A stretch of 64,000 bases of DNA from Pseudomonadota bacterium (GCA_028873535.1 JAGWIJ010000003.1:1-64000), one strand, 5' to 3'. Positions 44,773 to 56,528 are shown, numbered from the stretch's first letter. Translations and numbers: made by a program. Notes: generated by a model from the sequence alone, not told the origin.

Positions 44773-45410
44773 TAGGCGCTCGCGGTCATGACACGCGCGC
44801 TCAAGCGCATCAGGGCGCGCACCGGTGCCGGCAGGCCGGCGCCGCCGTGGGCACGCGCCATCTCGGCGTGCGCCGCTTCCTCGTCGCGCATGCTGCTCAC
44901 GATGGCGCGCGAACGCACATCCTCGAGCGGCAGCCGGGCCAGGTGCGAATCCAGGTGTGCCTCGACCTGGCGCTCGGTCTCGGCCACGAAACCCAGGCTC
45001 CAGCGGTCGCCCGCCAGCGCCGCCAGGACGCCGATGGCCAGCGCACCGCCATACCACAGCGGGTCGAGGTGGCTGGGAGTGGCGCCGAGTTCCTGCAGGC
45101 GCTGGGCGCACCACGCCTGATGATCCCATTCCTCTTCGGCGGCCTGGTCCAGCGCCGCGCGCGCCAGCTCGTCGCGCGCGAACAGAGCCTGCCCCTGGTA
45201 CAGCGCCTGGGCGCACACCTCGCCGGCATGGTTGACCCGCATCAGGCCCGCCGCCCGGCGGCGCTGCGTGCTGCCCAGTTCGGCGTCTGGCAGGCTTGCC
45301 GCCGGCGAGGGGCGGCGGGCCGGTGGCGGCGCGAGCAGCACGCGCAGGCTGCGGTCGAACAGGGTGATGGCGCGGTCCAGGGAAGGCAGGGCAGGTGGCT
45401 TCGGGAACAT
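44763..45410 (-). CDS. coq7: Ubiquinone synthesis monooxygenase Coq7
   Basis: A 215-residue di-iron carboxylate protein: two EXXH-type sites seen as [32 protein letters not shown] and [12 protein letters not shown]. It hydroxylates 2-polyprenyl-3-methyl-6-methoxybenzoquinol in ubiquinone synthesis. ATG 45410 is the start giving normal family length; an upstream in-frame start exists at 45509 inside the palindrome region. Divergent from the sensor kinase gene. Confidence 0.92.
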   Translation of the reverse strand: MFPKPPALPSLDRAITLFDRSLRVLLAPPPARRPSPAASLPDAELGSTQRRRAAGLMRVNHAGEVCAQALYQGQALFARDELARAALDQAAEEEWDHQAWCAQRLQELGATPSHLDPLWYGGALAIGVLAALAGDRWSLGFVAETERQVEAHLDSHLARLPLEDVRSRAIVSSMRDEEAAHAEMARAHGGAGLPAPVRALMRLSARVMTASAYWI

Positions 45411-45490
45411 GGCGGCGGTCGCAGAAGGTATTGCGCCGCATTCTAGCGCGCTGCCCGCCAGCGCTGCGCGGAGTTCAGTCCGTCCGTCGG

Positions 45491-45508
45491 TGGTGGAAAT
45501 TTCCACCA
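45491..45508. promoter_or_regulatory. 18-bp perfect palindrome, candidate operator
   Basis: TGGTGGAAATTTCCACCA reads the same on both strands without interruption. It sits in the divergent coq7 / sensor-kinase region, 81 bases from the coq7 ATG and 113 bases from the kinase ATG. Its size and symmetry fit a dimeric regulator such as the NtrC-type response regulator encoded downstream. Confidence 0.55.
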
Positions 45509-45620
45509 TCCCAGGCGGTGTTGTCCCGATGTGGCGCCACCGCTATTGCCATAAAGCAATTAAAAACAACGTATTATGATTTTTTTGCAAGATGGCCCGA
45601 AGATTGCGTAGTGTTCCGCC

Positions 45621-47134
45621 ATGAAAGCTTTTTCACATCTGAACCCGGTCCTGCAGGATCCCGAGGCGCTGGGCGCCGGTCCGGGCACCCAGGTCGGCAC
45701 CCTGCTGTACGCGCCGACGCGGCGCTTGCTGATGGCGTTCCTGCTGCTGTCGCTGGTGTGCCTGGGAGGGGTGGTGTTCCTCAACCTGCGCACGGTGTCG
45801 CAACTGGATGCCATTCGCAATGGGCTCGACCACTTGCATCAGATCCAGACCATCGGTCTGGAACTCACGCGCCTGCAGGTCGTGGCAACCCAAGGGGAGG
45901 TGCCGGGGGACAGCGATGTGGAGCGTCTGCATCGCTCGCTGCTGCCGATGCTCGATCCCAGTGTCACGCTGGATGTCGGGAGCGCCCAGGCATTCCGCGC
46001 CGCCAGCGCGGTGCTGCTCGATCGCAGCAAGCCGGCCTCGATGCGGCTGGCGCTGTCGCAACGCGAGTTGCGCGATGCCACATTTGCCGAGGTCGGCGCC
46101 AGCGCCTTGCGGCTGGAGCGCGCAGTGGCAGACTCGCGCGCCCAGGCGTATGCCACCGTGGCCGCGATCGCGGTGTTGCCGATGGCCGGACTGTTGGCTT
46201 TCGTGGTGCTGCAGCGACGGGTTGCGGGTGGGCTGCGTGAACTGCATCAGCTGCTGCTGCGGCTGGCCGAGGGACGCTTCGTTCCGGTCCGGCTTCCCAA
46301 GGCCGAACCCATGCTGCAGGGCCTGTTCGAGAACTACAACCGCACAGTCAGCCGGCTGGACGAGCTCGAGCGCGAGCATCGGGAGCGCGCGCTGACGCTC
46401 GAACGCGAAGTGCGCCGCGTGACCCAGCGACTGATGGAGCAGCAGGGAGCGCTTGCGCGCGGGGAACGCCTCGCTGCGGTCGGGCAGCTGGCCGCCACGA
46501 TCGCGCACGAGCTGCGCAATCCCCTGGCCGGCATCCAGCTTGCCGTTGCCAACATCCGCGACAGCAGTCCGGACGGCGACCTGCGCGACCGCGCCGCGGC
46601 GGTGCTGCGCGAGACCCAGCGCATGGGCAAGCTGCTGCAGGACCTCCTGTCGCCCGTGCGTCCGCTGCGCGAGGCAGCGCGCGAAGTCGTGCTGGCCGAT
46701 CTGCTCGGCGACTTCGCGGGACTCGCCATCTACCAGGCCCCAGAACGCGTCACGCTGCGCGTCTCAGCGCCGCCCGGCCTGCGCGTCCAGGTACCTGCCG
46801 AAGGACTGCGGCAGGCATTGCTCAACCTGGTCCTCAATGCCTTCCAGGCCATGCGCGGGTTGGCTGGCGAAGTCGTGGTCTCCGTGAGCGCGGAGAGCGG
46901 CCGCCTGGTGGTGCGGGTGCGCGACCAGGGGCCTGGGTTTCCGCCGGCGATTCTGCGCGAAGGCGTGCAGCTGCTGCGCAGCAATCGTGAGGGTGGCACC
47001 GGGCTCGGGCTTGCGGTGGTGCAGCGCTTTGCCGCTGACAATGGCGGCGACCTCGCCATCGGCAATGGCGCGGACGGCGGGGCTGAGGTCGTCCTGAGCC
47101 TGCCAATGACGGCCTCCAGCGAACGGGGACACGC

Positions 47135-47138
<4 letters not shown>
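45621..47138 (+). CDS. Sensor histidine kinase, NtrB/HydH-like
   Basis: A 505-residue membrane kinase: helices at about 36-56 and 176-198 enclosing a periplasmic region of about 120 residues with no recognised sensor domain, a short HAMP-like linker, a coiled coil (about 245-285), the phosphoacceptor His296 in TIAHELRNPLAG, and an ATPase domain with NLVLNAFQAM (N box), DQGPGFP (G1) and GGTGLGLAVV (G2). It is coupled to the response regulator by a GTGA overlap. The signal is unknown; adjacency to an RND pump suggests envelope or toxicant sensing. No clear Shine-Dalgarno is seen. Confidence 0.88.
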
Positions 47139-48535
<1,397 letters not shown>

Positions 48536-48571
48536 AGTCCATTACCCATTTCCGACCCAAGCCCCGATCCC

Positions 48572-51500
48572 ATGTCCCTTGTTGCGTACGTCCTCAAACG
48601 CCCCTACACCGTAGCGGCTTCCCTGATCCTGCTGTGCCTGCTCGGTGCCGGCGCAGCCCTGCGCATGCCCATCGACATCTTCCCCGAGATCGACATTCCG
48701 GTGGTCAGTGTCGTCTGGACCTACAGCGGCATGCCTGCGCAGGACATGCAGAACCGCATCCTGACACTGCACGAACGCCAGCTCGCTTCGCTGGTCGACG
48801 ACATCTCCAGGATCGAGGCCACTGCCTACCAGGGCGTCGGGGTCGAGAAGATCTATCTTCATGAGGGCGCCGACGTCAGCCGTGCGGTGTCGCAGCTGGC
48901 GAGCAGCGCGCTGGTGGTGCTGAAGTACATGCCGCGCAACATCACGCCGCCGCTGATCCTGCGCTACGGTGCCACCGACGTGCCGATCATCCAGCTCAGC
49001 CTGGCCAGCGGCACGCTGACCGATACCAAGCTCAATGACCTGGGGCAGAACGTGATCCGGCCCGACCTGGCGGTGGTCCACGGCGCCTCGGTGCCTTATC
49101 CCTACGGAGGCAAGCCGCGCGTGATCATGGTCGATCTCGACCAGCAGGCGCTGCAGGCACGCGGACTCTCGCCCGGCGACGTGAGCGCGGCACTGATGCG
49201 GCAGAACGTGATCGCGCCAGCGGGCGACGTCAAGATTGGCGCCCAGGATTATCCGGTGCTGATGAACAACAGCCCGGACGTGATCGCCGAGATGAACCGC
49301 TTCCCGCTGCGCCAGATCGGCGGCAACCCCGTGTTCCTGGGCGATGTCGCCCATGTGCATGACGGCTATCAGGTGCAGACCAATGCCGTGTCGGTGGATG
49401 GCCGCCCGGGTGCGCTGATGATGGTGCGCAAGACCGGCGGGGTCTCCACCCTGGCGGTGATCGACGGCGTCAAGAAGCTGCTGCCGGACCTGGCGCGGCG
49501 CCTGCCGGCAGGCGTGACCATCAAGCCGATCTTCGACCAGTCGATCTTCGTGCGCGCTGCGCTGGACAGCGTCGTGATGGGCGGGGAAATGGCCGCCGGG
49601 CTGACGGCGCTGATGATCCTGCTGTTCCTGGGCAACTGGCGCCTGACCGTGATCATCCTGGCGGCCATCCCGCTGTCGGTGGTCGGTGCGATCCTGATCA
49701 TGTACCTGGGTGGACAGACGCTCAATACCCTGACGCTGGGCGGCTTTGCGCTGGCGGTCGGCATCCTGGTCGACAATGGAACGGTGGTGATCGAGAACAT
49801 CGAGCGCCATCTGCACGAAGGCGAGCCCCTGGTCACCGCCATTATCGAGGGCGCCGGCGAGGTCGGCGTGCCGACCATGCTGGCCACGCTGTGCATCTGC
49901 ATCGTGTTCGTGCCGGTGTTCCTGCTCACCGGAACCGCGAAATACCTGTTCTCGCCCCTGTCGCTGTCGGTGATCCTGTCGCTGCTGTGCAGCCTGGTGC
50001 TGTCGTTCACCCTGGTGCCGGTGCTGTTCCGCTTCCTGATGCGGCCGGCCGCGCACGCCGGGGCCGATGCGGGCGAACCCGCACCCCGCTCGCGCAATCC
50101 GCTGATGCGCATCCACTATGCCTTCGAGGCCGGCTTCGAGAGCTTCCGGGAAACCTACCGCGGCGTGCTCGACTGGAGTCTCGCGCGTCCGGCGCAGGCG
50201 GGCGGCTTTTTCGTGGTGCTGATGGCCGTCTCGCTGCTGCTGTTCCCCTCGCTCGGACGTGACTTCTTCCCGCAGGTCGATGCCGGCCAGATGCGTCTGC
50301 ATGTGCGTGCACCGGCCGGTACCCGTCTGGAGGATACCCAGCGCGATTTCGCCCAGGTCGAGGGCGCGATCCGCCGCCTGGTGGGCGACGACCAGATCGA
50401 CGTCATCCTGGACAACATCGGGCTGCCCTACAGCGGCATCAACATCGCCCTGGGCGATTCCGCCACCGTGGGACCGATGGACGGTGAGATCCTGGTCTCG
50501 CTCAAGCCGACCCACACGCCCACCGCCGACCACGTCTCCCGGCTGCGACGCGAGCTCCCGCGCACCTTCCCGGACATGAAGTTCTTTTTCCAGCCAGCCG
50601 ATATCGTCGACCAGGTGCTCAACTTCGGGCAGCCGGCGCCGATCGACGTGCGCGTCTCGGCCACCGACCAGGACGCCGCGTACCGTGTGGCCTCCGAAAT
50701 CGCAGGACGCCTCGGCAGGATACCGGGGGTGGTCGACTCCCATGTGTTCCAGGTGCCCGATGCGCCCGCGCTCAGCGTCGACATCGACCGCGCGCTGGCG
50801 CAGAGCCTGGGTGTCGATCAGGCGGCTGCCGCGAGCAACGTGCTGGTCACCACCAACTCGAGTGCGCAGACCGAGCCCAATTTCTGGGTGGATCCGCGCA
50901 ACGGCGTGAGCTATCCGCTGATCGTGCAGCAGCCAGCCTACCAGTTCGACTCGACCGCCGACCTGGGGCGCCTGCCGCTGCCATCTGCGACGGCCATCAA
51001 GGGCAGCGCGCCGCTGCTGATGAACCTGTCGCGCTTCGGTCGCCGCACCACGCCCCTGATCACCTCGCAGCTGAACATCCGGCCGGTGTTCGATGTCCAC
51101 GCCGACGTCGAGGGGCGTGACCTGGATTCCGGCGCGCGCGCCATCGACGCGGAACTCGACAAGGTTCGGGCCACGCTGCCTGCCGGGGTCAAGGTGATCC
51201 TGAGCGGCCAGGTGGAGACCATGCGCGAGGGCTATGCCGGCCTGTTCGGTGGCATGGGACTTGCGGTCGTGCTGGTCTACCTGTTCCTGGTCATCAACTT
51301 CCAGAGCTGGATCGATCCCCTGGTCGTGCTGATGGCGGTGCCGTTTTCCCTTGGCGGGGTGATGTGGATGCTCTATCTCAGCAACACCCATCTCAGCATT
51401 CCGGCGCTGATGGGTACGCTGATGTGCATCGGCTTGACGACCGCCAACAGCATCCTGGTGGTCACCTTCGCCAATGGCCGGCTGAATGCCGGCGACAGCC

Positions 51501-51772
51501 CGCGCGAAGCGGCATTGCAGGCCGGCTATACGCGTATCCGGCCCGTGCTGATGACTGCCGGTGCCATGATCCTGGGCATGATCCCGATGGCGCTCGGCGT
51601 CGGCGAAGGCGGCGAGCAGAACGCGCCGCTGGCGCGCGCCGTGATCGGCGGCCTGCTGTTCGCCACCGTGGCCACCCTGGTGTTCGTCCCCATCATGTTC
51701 CGCCTGCTGTGCCGTGCCAAGCGACCGACGGTCGCTGATGCGCTGCCCGGCGATCCCCTTGCCATCCACTGA
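48572..51772 (+). CDS. RND efflux pump inner-membrane permease
   Basis: A 1066-residue AcrB-like protein with twelve membrane helices and two large periplasmic loops. The helix-4 proton relay reads LVDNGT (Asp401-Asn402, where AcrB has Asp407-Asp408), and the helix-10 Lys of AcrB (Lys940) is Ala958 (GLTTANSILVV). This places it in a divergent HAE-like branch. It exports small molecules from the periplasm or membrane through the MFP and OMF encoded downstream. The substrate is unknown; it lacks the CzcA-type metal-pump signature. Confidence 0.9.
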   Translation: MSLVAYVLKRPYTVAASLILLCLLGAGAALRMPIDIFPEIDIPVVSVVWTYSGMPAQDMQNRILTLHERQLASLVDDISRIEATAYQGVGVEKIYLHEGADVSRAVSQLASSALVVLKYMPRNITPPLILRYGATDVPIIQLSLASGTLTDTKLNDLGQNVIRPDLAVVHGASVPYPYGGKPRVIMVDLDQQALQARGLSPGDVSAALMRQNVIAPAGDVKIGAQDYPVLMNNSPDVIAEMNRFPLRQIGGNPVFLGDVAHVHDGYQVQTNAVSVDGRPGALMMVRKTGGVSTLAVIDGVKKLLPDLARRLPAGVTIKPIFDQSIFVRAALDSVVMGGEMAAGLTALMILLFLGNWRLTVIILAAIPLSVVGAILIMYLGGQTLNTLTLGGFALAVGILVDNGTVVIENIERHLHEGEPLVTAIIEGAGEVGVPTMLATLCICIVFVPVFLLTGTAKYLFSPLSLSVILSLLCSLVLSFTLVPVLFRFLMRPAAHAGADAGEPAPRSRNPLMRIHYAFEAGFESFRETYRGVLDWSLARPAQAGGFFVVLMAVSLLLFPSLGRDFFPQVDAGQMRLHVRAPAGTRLEDTQRDFAQVEGAIRRLVGDDQIDVILDNIGLPYSGINIALGDSATVGPMDGEILVSLKPTHTPTADHVSRLRRELPRTFPDMKFFFQPADIVDQVLNFGQPAPIDVRVSATDQDAAYRVASEIAGRLGRIPGVVDSHVFQVPDAPALSVDIDRALAQSLGVDQAAAASNVLVTTNSSAQTEPNFWVDPRNGVSYPLIVQQPAYQFDSTADLGRLPLPSATAIKGSAPLLMNLSRFGRRTTPLITSQLNIRPVFDVHADVEGRDLDSGARAIDAELDKVRATLPAGVKVILSGQVETMREGYAGLFGGMGLAVVLVYLFLVINFQSWIDPLVVLMAVPFSLGGVMWMLYLSNTHLSIPALMGTLMCIGLTTANSILVVTFANGRLNAGDSPREAALQAGYTRIRPVLMTAGAMILGMIPMALGVGEGGEQNAPLARAVIGGLLFATVATLVFVPIMFRLLCRAKRPTVADALPGDPLAIH

Positions 51773-51787
51773 ACAAGCCCTACGCCG

Positions 51788-53017
51788 ATGAGTCCTGATC
51801 CCGTGAATAATTCCCTTCCCGCCAAAGGCGGACGCATCCGTGTGTTTGCCGTCGTCATGGCCTGTGTGCTGGCCGCCGGCTATGCCTTGACCCATCGCCA
51901 ACGTGCCGACGCCAGTGTCGCGCTGGCACGCGCCAGCGCCGATGCCGCGGCCCAGGCCGTTCCGGTCAGCGCCGTGCGCGTGGTGCTGACCAGTGGCCAG
52001 CAGAACCTGCGTTTGCCGGGCGCCGTCGCCGCGTGGTACGAGAGCACGCTGTATGGCCGGGTCAACGGCTATGTGGACCGCTGGAGCTCCGACCTCGGCG
52101 ATCGCGTGCACAAAGGCCAGGTGCTCGCCAGCATAGCCACGCCGGATCTCGATGCCGAACTTGCCGCGGCGCGTGCGCGCCAGCAGGCGGATCAGGCCGA
52201 GACGGCCGTGCGCAAGGCCGCGCGCGACTTCGCTGCGACCACCTTCGAGCGCTGGCGCGACTCGCCGGCCGGTGTGGTGGCCGAGCAGGAGCGCGAAGCC
52301 AAAAAGGCCGATTTCGACAGTGCGGCAGCGCAACTCGAAGCGGCCATCGCGCACGTCAACCTGGATCGCGCCGAAGTCGAGCGCCTCGAGGCCTTGAGTG
52401 CGTTCAAGCAGGTCACCTCGCCGATCGACGGCGTGGTCTCCGAGCGGCGCATCGATATCGGCAATCTGGTCACCGCAGGCAGCACCAGTGCGACCATGCC
52501 GCTCTACCGGGTCGTCGACGACAGCCGTTTGCGCGTGTTCGTGGACGTTCCCCAGAATCTGGCCGCACAGGTGGGGCCGGGCACGGAGGTGGCTGTGCTG
52601 GCCGGTGCGGATGCCGCAGCGATTGCCGCCAAGGTCACGCGATCTGCCGGTGCGGTCGATGTCCAGGCGCGCACGCTGAAAGTCGAAATCGACATGGCCA
52701 ATCCGGGGCGCCGGGTGGCGCCCGGCCAGTATGTGCAGGTCGACTTCAAGACCCGCGACAGCGCGCTCCCCATGGTGCCTGCGGCGGCCATCCTGTTCCG
52801 TTCCAGCGGTCCCCAGGTGGCCACCATCGCCGGCAACGGCAAGATCCATTTCCAGCCGGTCGTGATTGCGCGTGACGAAGGAACCCAGGTTGCCGTGTCT
52901 GGCGGGCTTGCGGCCGGCGATCTGGTGGCACTGAATCTGGGCAGCCAGGTTGCAGAAGGCGATACGGTCCAGGCTCAGCTCGGCAGCGCCACGCCAGCGG
53001 CGGGAGGCGCGAAATGA
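51788..53017 (+). CDS. RND periplasmic adaptor (membrane fusion protein)
   Basis: A 409-residue adaptor: N-terminal anchor helix (VFAVVMACVLAAGYAL, about 19-34), lipoyl-like barrel halves (GYVDRWSSDLGDRVHKGQVLASI and SPIDGVVSERRIDIGN), an alpha-hairpin between them (about 120-210), and a C-terminal beta-barrel and membrane-proximal domain. It links the permease to the outer-membrane channel. It starts 16 bases after the permease gene and overlaps the OMF gene (ATGA). Confidence 0.9.
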   Translation: MSPDPVNNSLPAKGGRIRVFAVVMACVLAAGYALTHRQRADASVALARASADAAAQAVPVSAVRVVLTSGQQNLRLPGAVAAWYESTLYGRVNGYVDRWSSDLGDRVHKGQVLASIATPDLDAELAAARARQQADQAETAVRKAARDFAATTFERWRDSPAGVVAEQEREAKKADFDSAAAQLEAAIAHVNLDRAEVERLEALSAFKQVTSPIDGVVSERRIDIGNLVTAGSTSATMPLYRVVDDSRLRVFVDVPQNLAAQVGPGTEVAVLAGADAAAIAAKVTRSAGAVDVQARTLKVEIDMANPGRRVAPGQYVQVDFKTRDSALPMVPAAAILFRSSGPQVATIAGNGKIHFQPVVIARDEGTQVAVSGGLAAGDLVALNLGSQVAEGDTVQAQLGSATPAAGGAK

Positions 53018-54591
53018 CGGCCTTGCGTTCAGCCCTTCCGCGCTCGGCGCTGGCGGCGGCACTGGCGCTGGCGCTGTTGAGCGGGTGTTCGGTGGCGCCG
53101 GTCTACCAGGGGCCGGCGGAACAAGGCGTGCCCGAGCATTTTGCAGCAGCACCCGCGGGCGACGCCAAGGCGATCGATCCGGCGTCCTGGTGGCATAGCC
53201 TGCAGGATGCCAGGCTGGACGCGCTGGTCGAAGATGCGCGCCGCTACAACCCCGATGTCCAACTGGCGCTGGCGCGTCTGCAGCAGGCGCGCGTCTATGA
53301 GGTGGTCGTGGCGGGCACGGCCGATCCTGCCGTGGGCGTGGGTGCCGGCGGCGGGCGTGGCAGCGGTTCGGATGCGACACGCGGACGCCTTGCCAACAGC
53401 CTGCGCGATGGGGAAAGCAGTGCCGGTCTGAAGCGCATAGCCTACGGTGCCGGCTTCGATGCGGGCTGGACGCTCGACCTGGCCGGCTACTATCAATCGG
53501 CGCTGGAAGCCGCACAAGCAGATCGCGGCGCTGCCGAAGCGGTGCGTCAGGCCGCCCTGGTGGCCGTGGTGGCCGATGTGGTGCGCGCCTACGAGGACAT
53601 GCGCGGCCTGGAGCTTCAGGCCAAGGTGCTCAGCCGCAGCCTGGATTCGGCGGACCAGCTCAGGCTGTTGATGCAGGAGCGTTATCGCCATGGCCTGATC
53701 AATGCACTCGATGTGCAGCTGGCGGAACGCCAGGTGGCGACCTTGCTGGCCGAGCAGGCCATGCTGCCTGCCCGGATCGAAGCGGCACGCAACACGCTGG
53801 CGGTGCTCACCGGCCGGTTCCCCGAGCAGCTGGCGGCGAGCGGCAGCCAGAGCGAGTTGCCGGCCTTGCCGGGCGATATCGTGCCCGGCCAGCCGATCGA
53901 CGTGCTTGCCAACCGACCCGACGTGCGCGCTGCCGAGCGCAGCCTCGCCGCAGCCACGGCGCAAGCCGGGGTGGCAGTGGCGCGGTTGATGCCGACGGTT
54001 TCGCTGGGCGCCGGGCTTGGCATCGCCGGACAGAGCCTGTTGCAGGGGGACGATCGCCATCGCCATCTGTGGTCGCTGGGCGCCTCGGCCTACTGGCCCT
54101 TGCTCGACTTCGGCGTGCTCGATGGCCTGAGCGAGATCGCCGACCTCGAAGTGCAGGCGCGCGCCAGCCTCTACCGGCGGACGGTGCTGCGTGCGGTGGC
54201 TGAGGTGGATACCGCCATGTCGACCTACCGTGCCGAGCAGACACGCCTGCAGGCGCTGGCCACGGCAGTGGCGGCCGGTTCGGATGCCCTTGAGCTGGCG
54301 CGCCAGCGCTATGATCGCGGCCTGGCCGATTTCCTCAACGTCGTCGACGCCGAGCGCCAGGTGTTCGCGCTGCAGGCACAATACGCCGAAGCACAGACGA
54401 CCGCCCTGGAGCAGTACGCCGACCTGTTCCGTGCCCTGGGCGGCGGCTGGCAGGACGCCGCGCCGCCGCCGCCGATCCGGCCGCCGCGTGCGGCCGTGGT
54501 GGCGGCGTTCGATCATCTGTTCCATTCACCGGCACGGTTGCCGGCGGCGCAGGACGCCGCGGTACCGGCACCCGAGGATCCCGCACCATGA
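53014..54591 (+). CDS. NodT-family outer-membrane efflux lipoprotein
   Basis: A 525-residue TolC-like channel with a lipoprotein signal LLSGC (Cys25) and two internal TolC/OEP repeats (about 60-280 and 290-480), shown by DARLDALVEDARRYNPDVQLALARLQQAR-type helices (abbreviated) and LPGDIVPGQPIDVLANRPDVRAAER (abbreviated). The C-terminal tail is Pro/Ala-rich. It forms the outer-membrane exit of the tripartite pump. Overlaps of ATGA on both sides tie it to the MFP and DUF190 genes. Confidence 0.9.
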   Translation: MTALRSALPRSALAAALALALLSGCSVAPVYQGPAEQGVPEHFAAAPAGDAKAIDPASWWHSLQDARLDALVEDARRYNPDVQLALARLQQARVYEVVVAGTADPAVGVGAGGGRGSGSDATRGRLANSLRDGESSAGLKRIAYGAGFDAGWTLDLAGYYQSALEAAQADRGAAEAVRQAALVAVVADVVRAYEDMRGLELQAKVLSRSLDSADQLRLLMQERYRHGLINALDVQLAERQVATLLAEQAMLPARIEAARNTLAVLTGRFPEQLAASGSQSELPALPGDIVPGQPIDVLANRPDVRAAERSLAAATAQAGVAVARLMPTVSLGAGLGIAGQSLLQGDDRHRHLWSLGASAYWPLLDFGVLDGLSEIADLEVQARASLYRRTVLRAVAEVDTAMSTYRAEQTRLQALATAVAAGSDALELARQRYDRGLADFLNVVDAERQVFALQAQYAEAQTTALEQYADLFRALGGGWQDAAPPPPIRPPRAAVVAAFDHLFHSPARLPAAQDAAVPAPEDPAP

Positions 54592-54938
54592 GTGAAACGC
54601 CCGTCACGCACAGCCGCATGCGCATCTACCTTGGCGAAGACAAGCGGCACGGCGAGCGGCCGCTCTACCAGGCCATCGTGCGCAAGGCCCACCACATGGG
54701 TCTTGCGGGACTGACAGTTTTCCGGGGCAGTCACGGTTTCGGACATTCGACACGCCTGCACACGGCGGACGTGCTGTTTTCCGAGGACCTGCCGCTGGTG
54801 ATCGAACTGGTCGACCGCGCCGCAGCAATCGAGGCGCTGGGCCGCCTGCTGGCGGAGGTGGAAGGCATCGGCCTGATTACCGTGGATCCAGTCCAGGTCT
54901 TTCTTGCCCAGGGTGGGACACCCACAGCGCTCGACTGA
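54588..54938 (+). CDS. DUF190 PII-like protein
   Basis: A 116-residue protein with the DUF190 pattern: RMRIYLGEDKRHGERPLYQAIV, HHMGLAGLTVFRGSHGFG and SEDLPLVIELVD. It has the ferredoxin-like fold of PII signalling proteins and forms trimers that can bind nucleotides. The ATGA overlap with the OMF gene makes it a stable member of the efflux operon, where it may sense a nucleotide or regulate the pump. The function is not established. Confidence 0.88.
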   Translation: MSETPVTHSRMRIYLGEDKRHGERPLYQAIVRKAHHMGLAGLTVFRGSHGFGHSTRLHTADVLFSEDLPLVIELVDRAAAIEALGRLLAEVEGIGLITVDPVQVFLAQGGTPTALD

Positions 54939-55108
54939 CACCTCCGCTCGGACGGTTTGTTGCATTGCTACAACAGCAAGGCGCCGGAAAGGCGGTTCAA
55001 CCTTGCCCTGGCGATGGCCAGTCGATAGCATGCGCAATCAAGAAACGGCGCCCAGCGCCGCTCGCCGAGCTGCTTTCCTGTCTGAAAACTTCCCAAACAG
55101 AGGTTAAA

Positions 55109-56458
55109 ATGAGAATCAAGCGTCTAGCCCTCGCTACCGCCGTCCTGGCTGCGGTCTCCGCGACCGCCCAAGCCGATGATGCCACCGTCACCCTTTACGG
55201 CGTTTTCGACGTGGCCGTGGGTAGCCTGCAGCACTCGCTGAACGGCAACGACCAGTTTCCCGGTTCGGTCGATCCCTTCGACGCCGTGCGCACCACGGTG
55301 CCCGGTTCCATGGTCGGCATGATGGCCGGCGGCATCTCGGATTCGCGCTGGGGCATCCGCGGCAGCGAAACGATTTCCCCGGGCGTGAAGGCCTTCTTCA
55401 CCATCGAGTCGGGCATCAACCTGCCGACGGGCACCATCAACAACGCTGCCGGCGCGCTGGGCAACAACGCCATCTACGGCAGCAGCGAAGCGGCCGCTTC
55501 GTCGCTGAGCGGCCAGTTGTTCAACCGCCAGGCATTCGTGGGTCTGTCGGATGACAGCCTGGGCTCGCTGCAGTTCGGCCGCAACTACGTGCACATGTTC
55601 GACGTCTACACCAGCTACGATCCGGTGCAGGACGCCCAGCTGTTCTCGCCCTTCGGCTTCTCCGGCACCTACGGTGGCGGCAGCGGTGCGACGGAATCGA
55701 TGCGCTCCGATAACAGCCTGAAGTACAACAACCGTCTGGGCAACTTCAATTTTGGCGGTCTGTACCACTTCGGCAACTACGCCAACGGCGCCTCCAAGGG
55801 TCGCGGCTTTGACATCAACGTCGGTTACGAAGGCGAAACCTTCGGCGTGCAGGCGGTGTTCGCCCAGTACAACGACGTGATGCATGCTGGCACCAGCCAG
55901 GGCGTGGCCAACGCCGGCACCACCGCTTCGCCGGGTATCCTGGGCACCAACGCCGCCTGCCTGGGCGCAACCCTGGGTTGCTTCAACAGCGTCGCGCTGA
56001 CCGAGCAGAACGACCGCGGCTGGTTGCTGGCCGGCAAGTACAAGCTGACCAGCGCCGCCACCCTGAAGGCCGGCTGGCAATGGTTCCAGCAAGGTGCCGC
56101 CAGCGATCCGATGACGGTGCAGCAGTACGGTGACTACTACGGTCTGCAGGTCGCCACCATTGGCCAGATCAAGGGCCCGGCCAAGGAAACGTCGATTCCC
56201 TACGTCGGCGGCGACTACAACTTCACCGACCGTCTGAACCTGGCTGCCGGCTACTACGACATCATCACCAAGAACAACGGTGCCAACCAGAGCGGCGAAC
56301 AGCGTTACTACTCGATGCTGCTCGACTATCACCTGAGCAAGCGCACCGACGTCTATGTCGGCGACATGTACTCCAGCTTCAGCGGCCAGATTTTCCCGGC
56401 CGCCTCCTTCTACCAGTCGAACAACGTGCTGGCAGCGGGCATGCGCCACAAGTTCTGA
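55109..56458 (+). CDS. Gram-negative trimeric porin (Porin_4 family)
   Basis: A 449-residue porin: signal peptide MRIKRLALATAVLAAVSATAQA, then VTLYGVFDVAVGS, and the family motifs SRWGIRGSETISPGVKAFF (abbreviated), NRQAFVGLSDDSLGSLQFGR and the terminal strand ending MRHKF with C-terminal Phe. It forms outer-membrane pores for small solutes. AGAGG lies six bases before the ATG. It is followed 70 bases later by a strong terminator. Confidence 0.95.
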   Translation: MRIKRLALATAVLAAVSATAQADDATVTLYGVFDVAVGSLQHSLNGNDQFPGSVDPFDAVRTTVPGSMVGMMAGGISDSRWGIRGSETISPGVKAFFTIESGINLPTGTINNAAGALGNNAIYGSSEAAASSLSGQLFNRQAFVGLSDDSLGSLQFGRNYVHMFDVYTSYDPVQDAQLFSPFGFSGTYGGGSGATESMRSDNSLKYNNRLGNFNFGGLYHFGNYANGASKGRGFDINVGYEGETFGVQAVFAQYNDVMHAGTSQGVANAGTTASPGILGTNAACLGATLGCFNSVALTEQNDRGWLLAGKYKLTSAATLKAGWQWFQQGAASDPMTVQQYGDYYGLQVATIGQIKGPAKETSIPYVGGDYNFTDRLNLAAGYYDIITKNNGANQSGEQRYYSMLLDYHLSKRTDVYVGDMYSSFSGQIFPAASFYQSNNVLAAGMRHKF

Positions 56459-56528
56459 GCCTTGCCTGGGTGGGCGCCGTACCTGGTGTCCGCCCCTTGC
56501 CGCAGTGCCGAAGGGCACGCGGCGGTGT

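Noticed and set aside
45546-45577. TTGCCA and TATTAT as a sigma-70 promoter for the sensor kinase
   Set aside because: The spacer is 20 bases, outside the usual 16-18.
48542-53515. A 1657-codon open frame antisense to the RND and MFP genes
   Set aside because: It is a shadow of GC-rich codon bias. It is rich in His, Arg, Gln and Asp with no domain, and the opposite strand holds complete, recognisable proteins.
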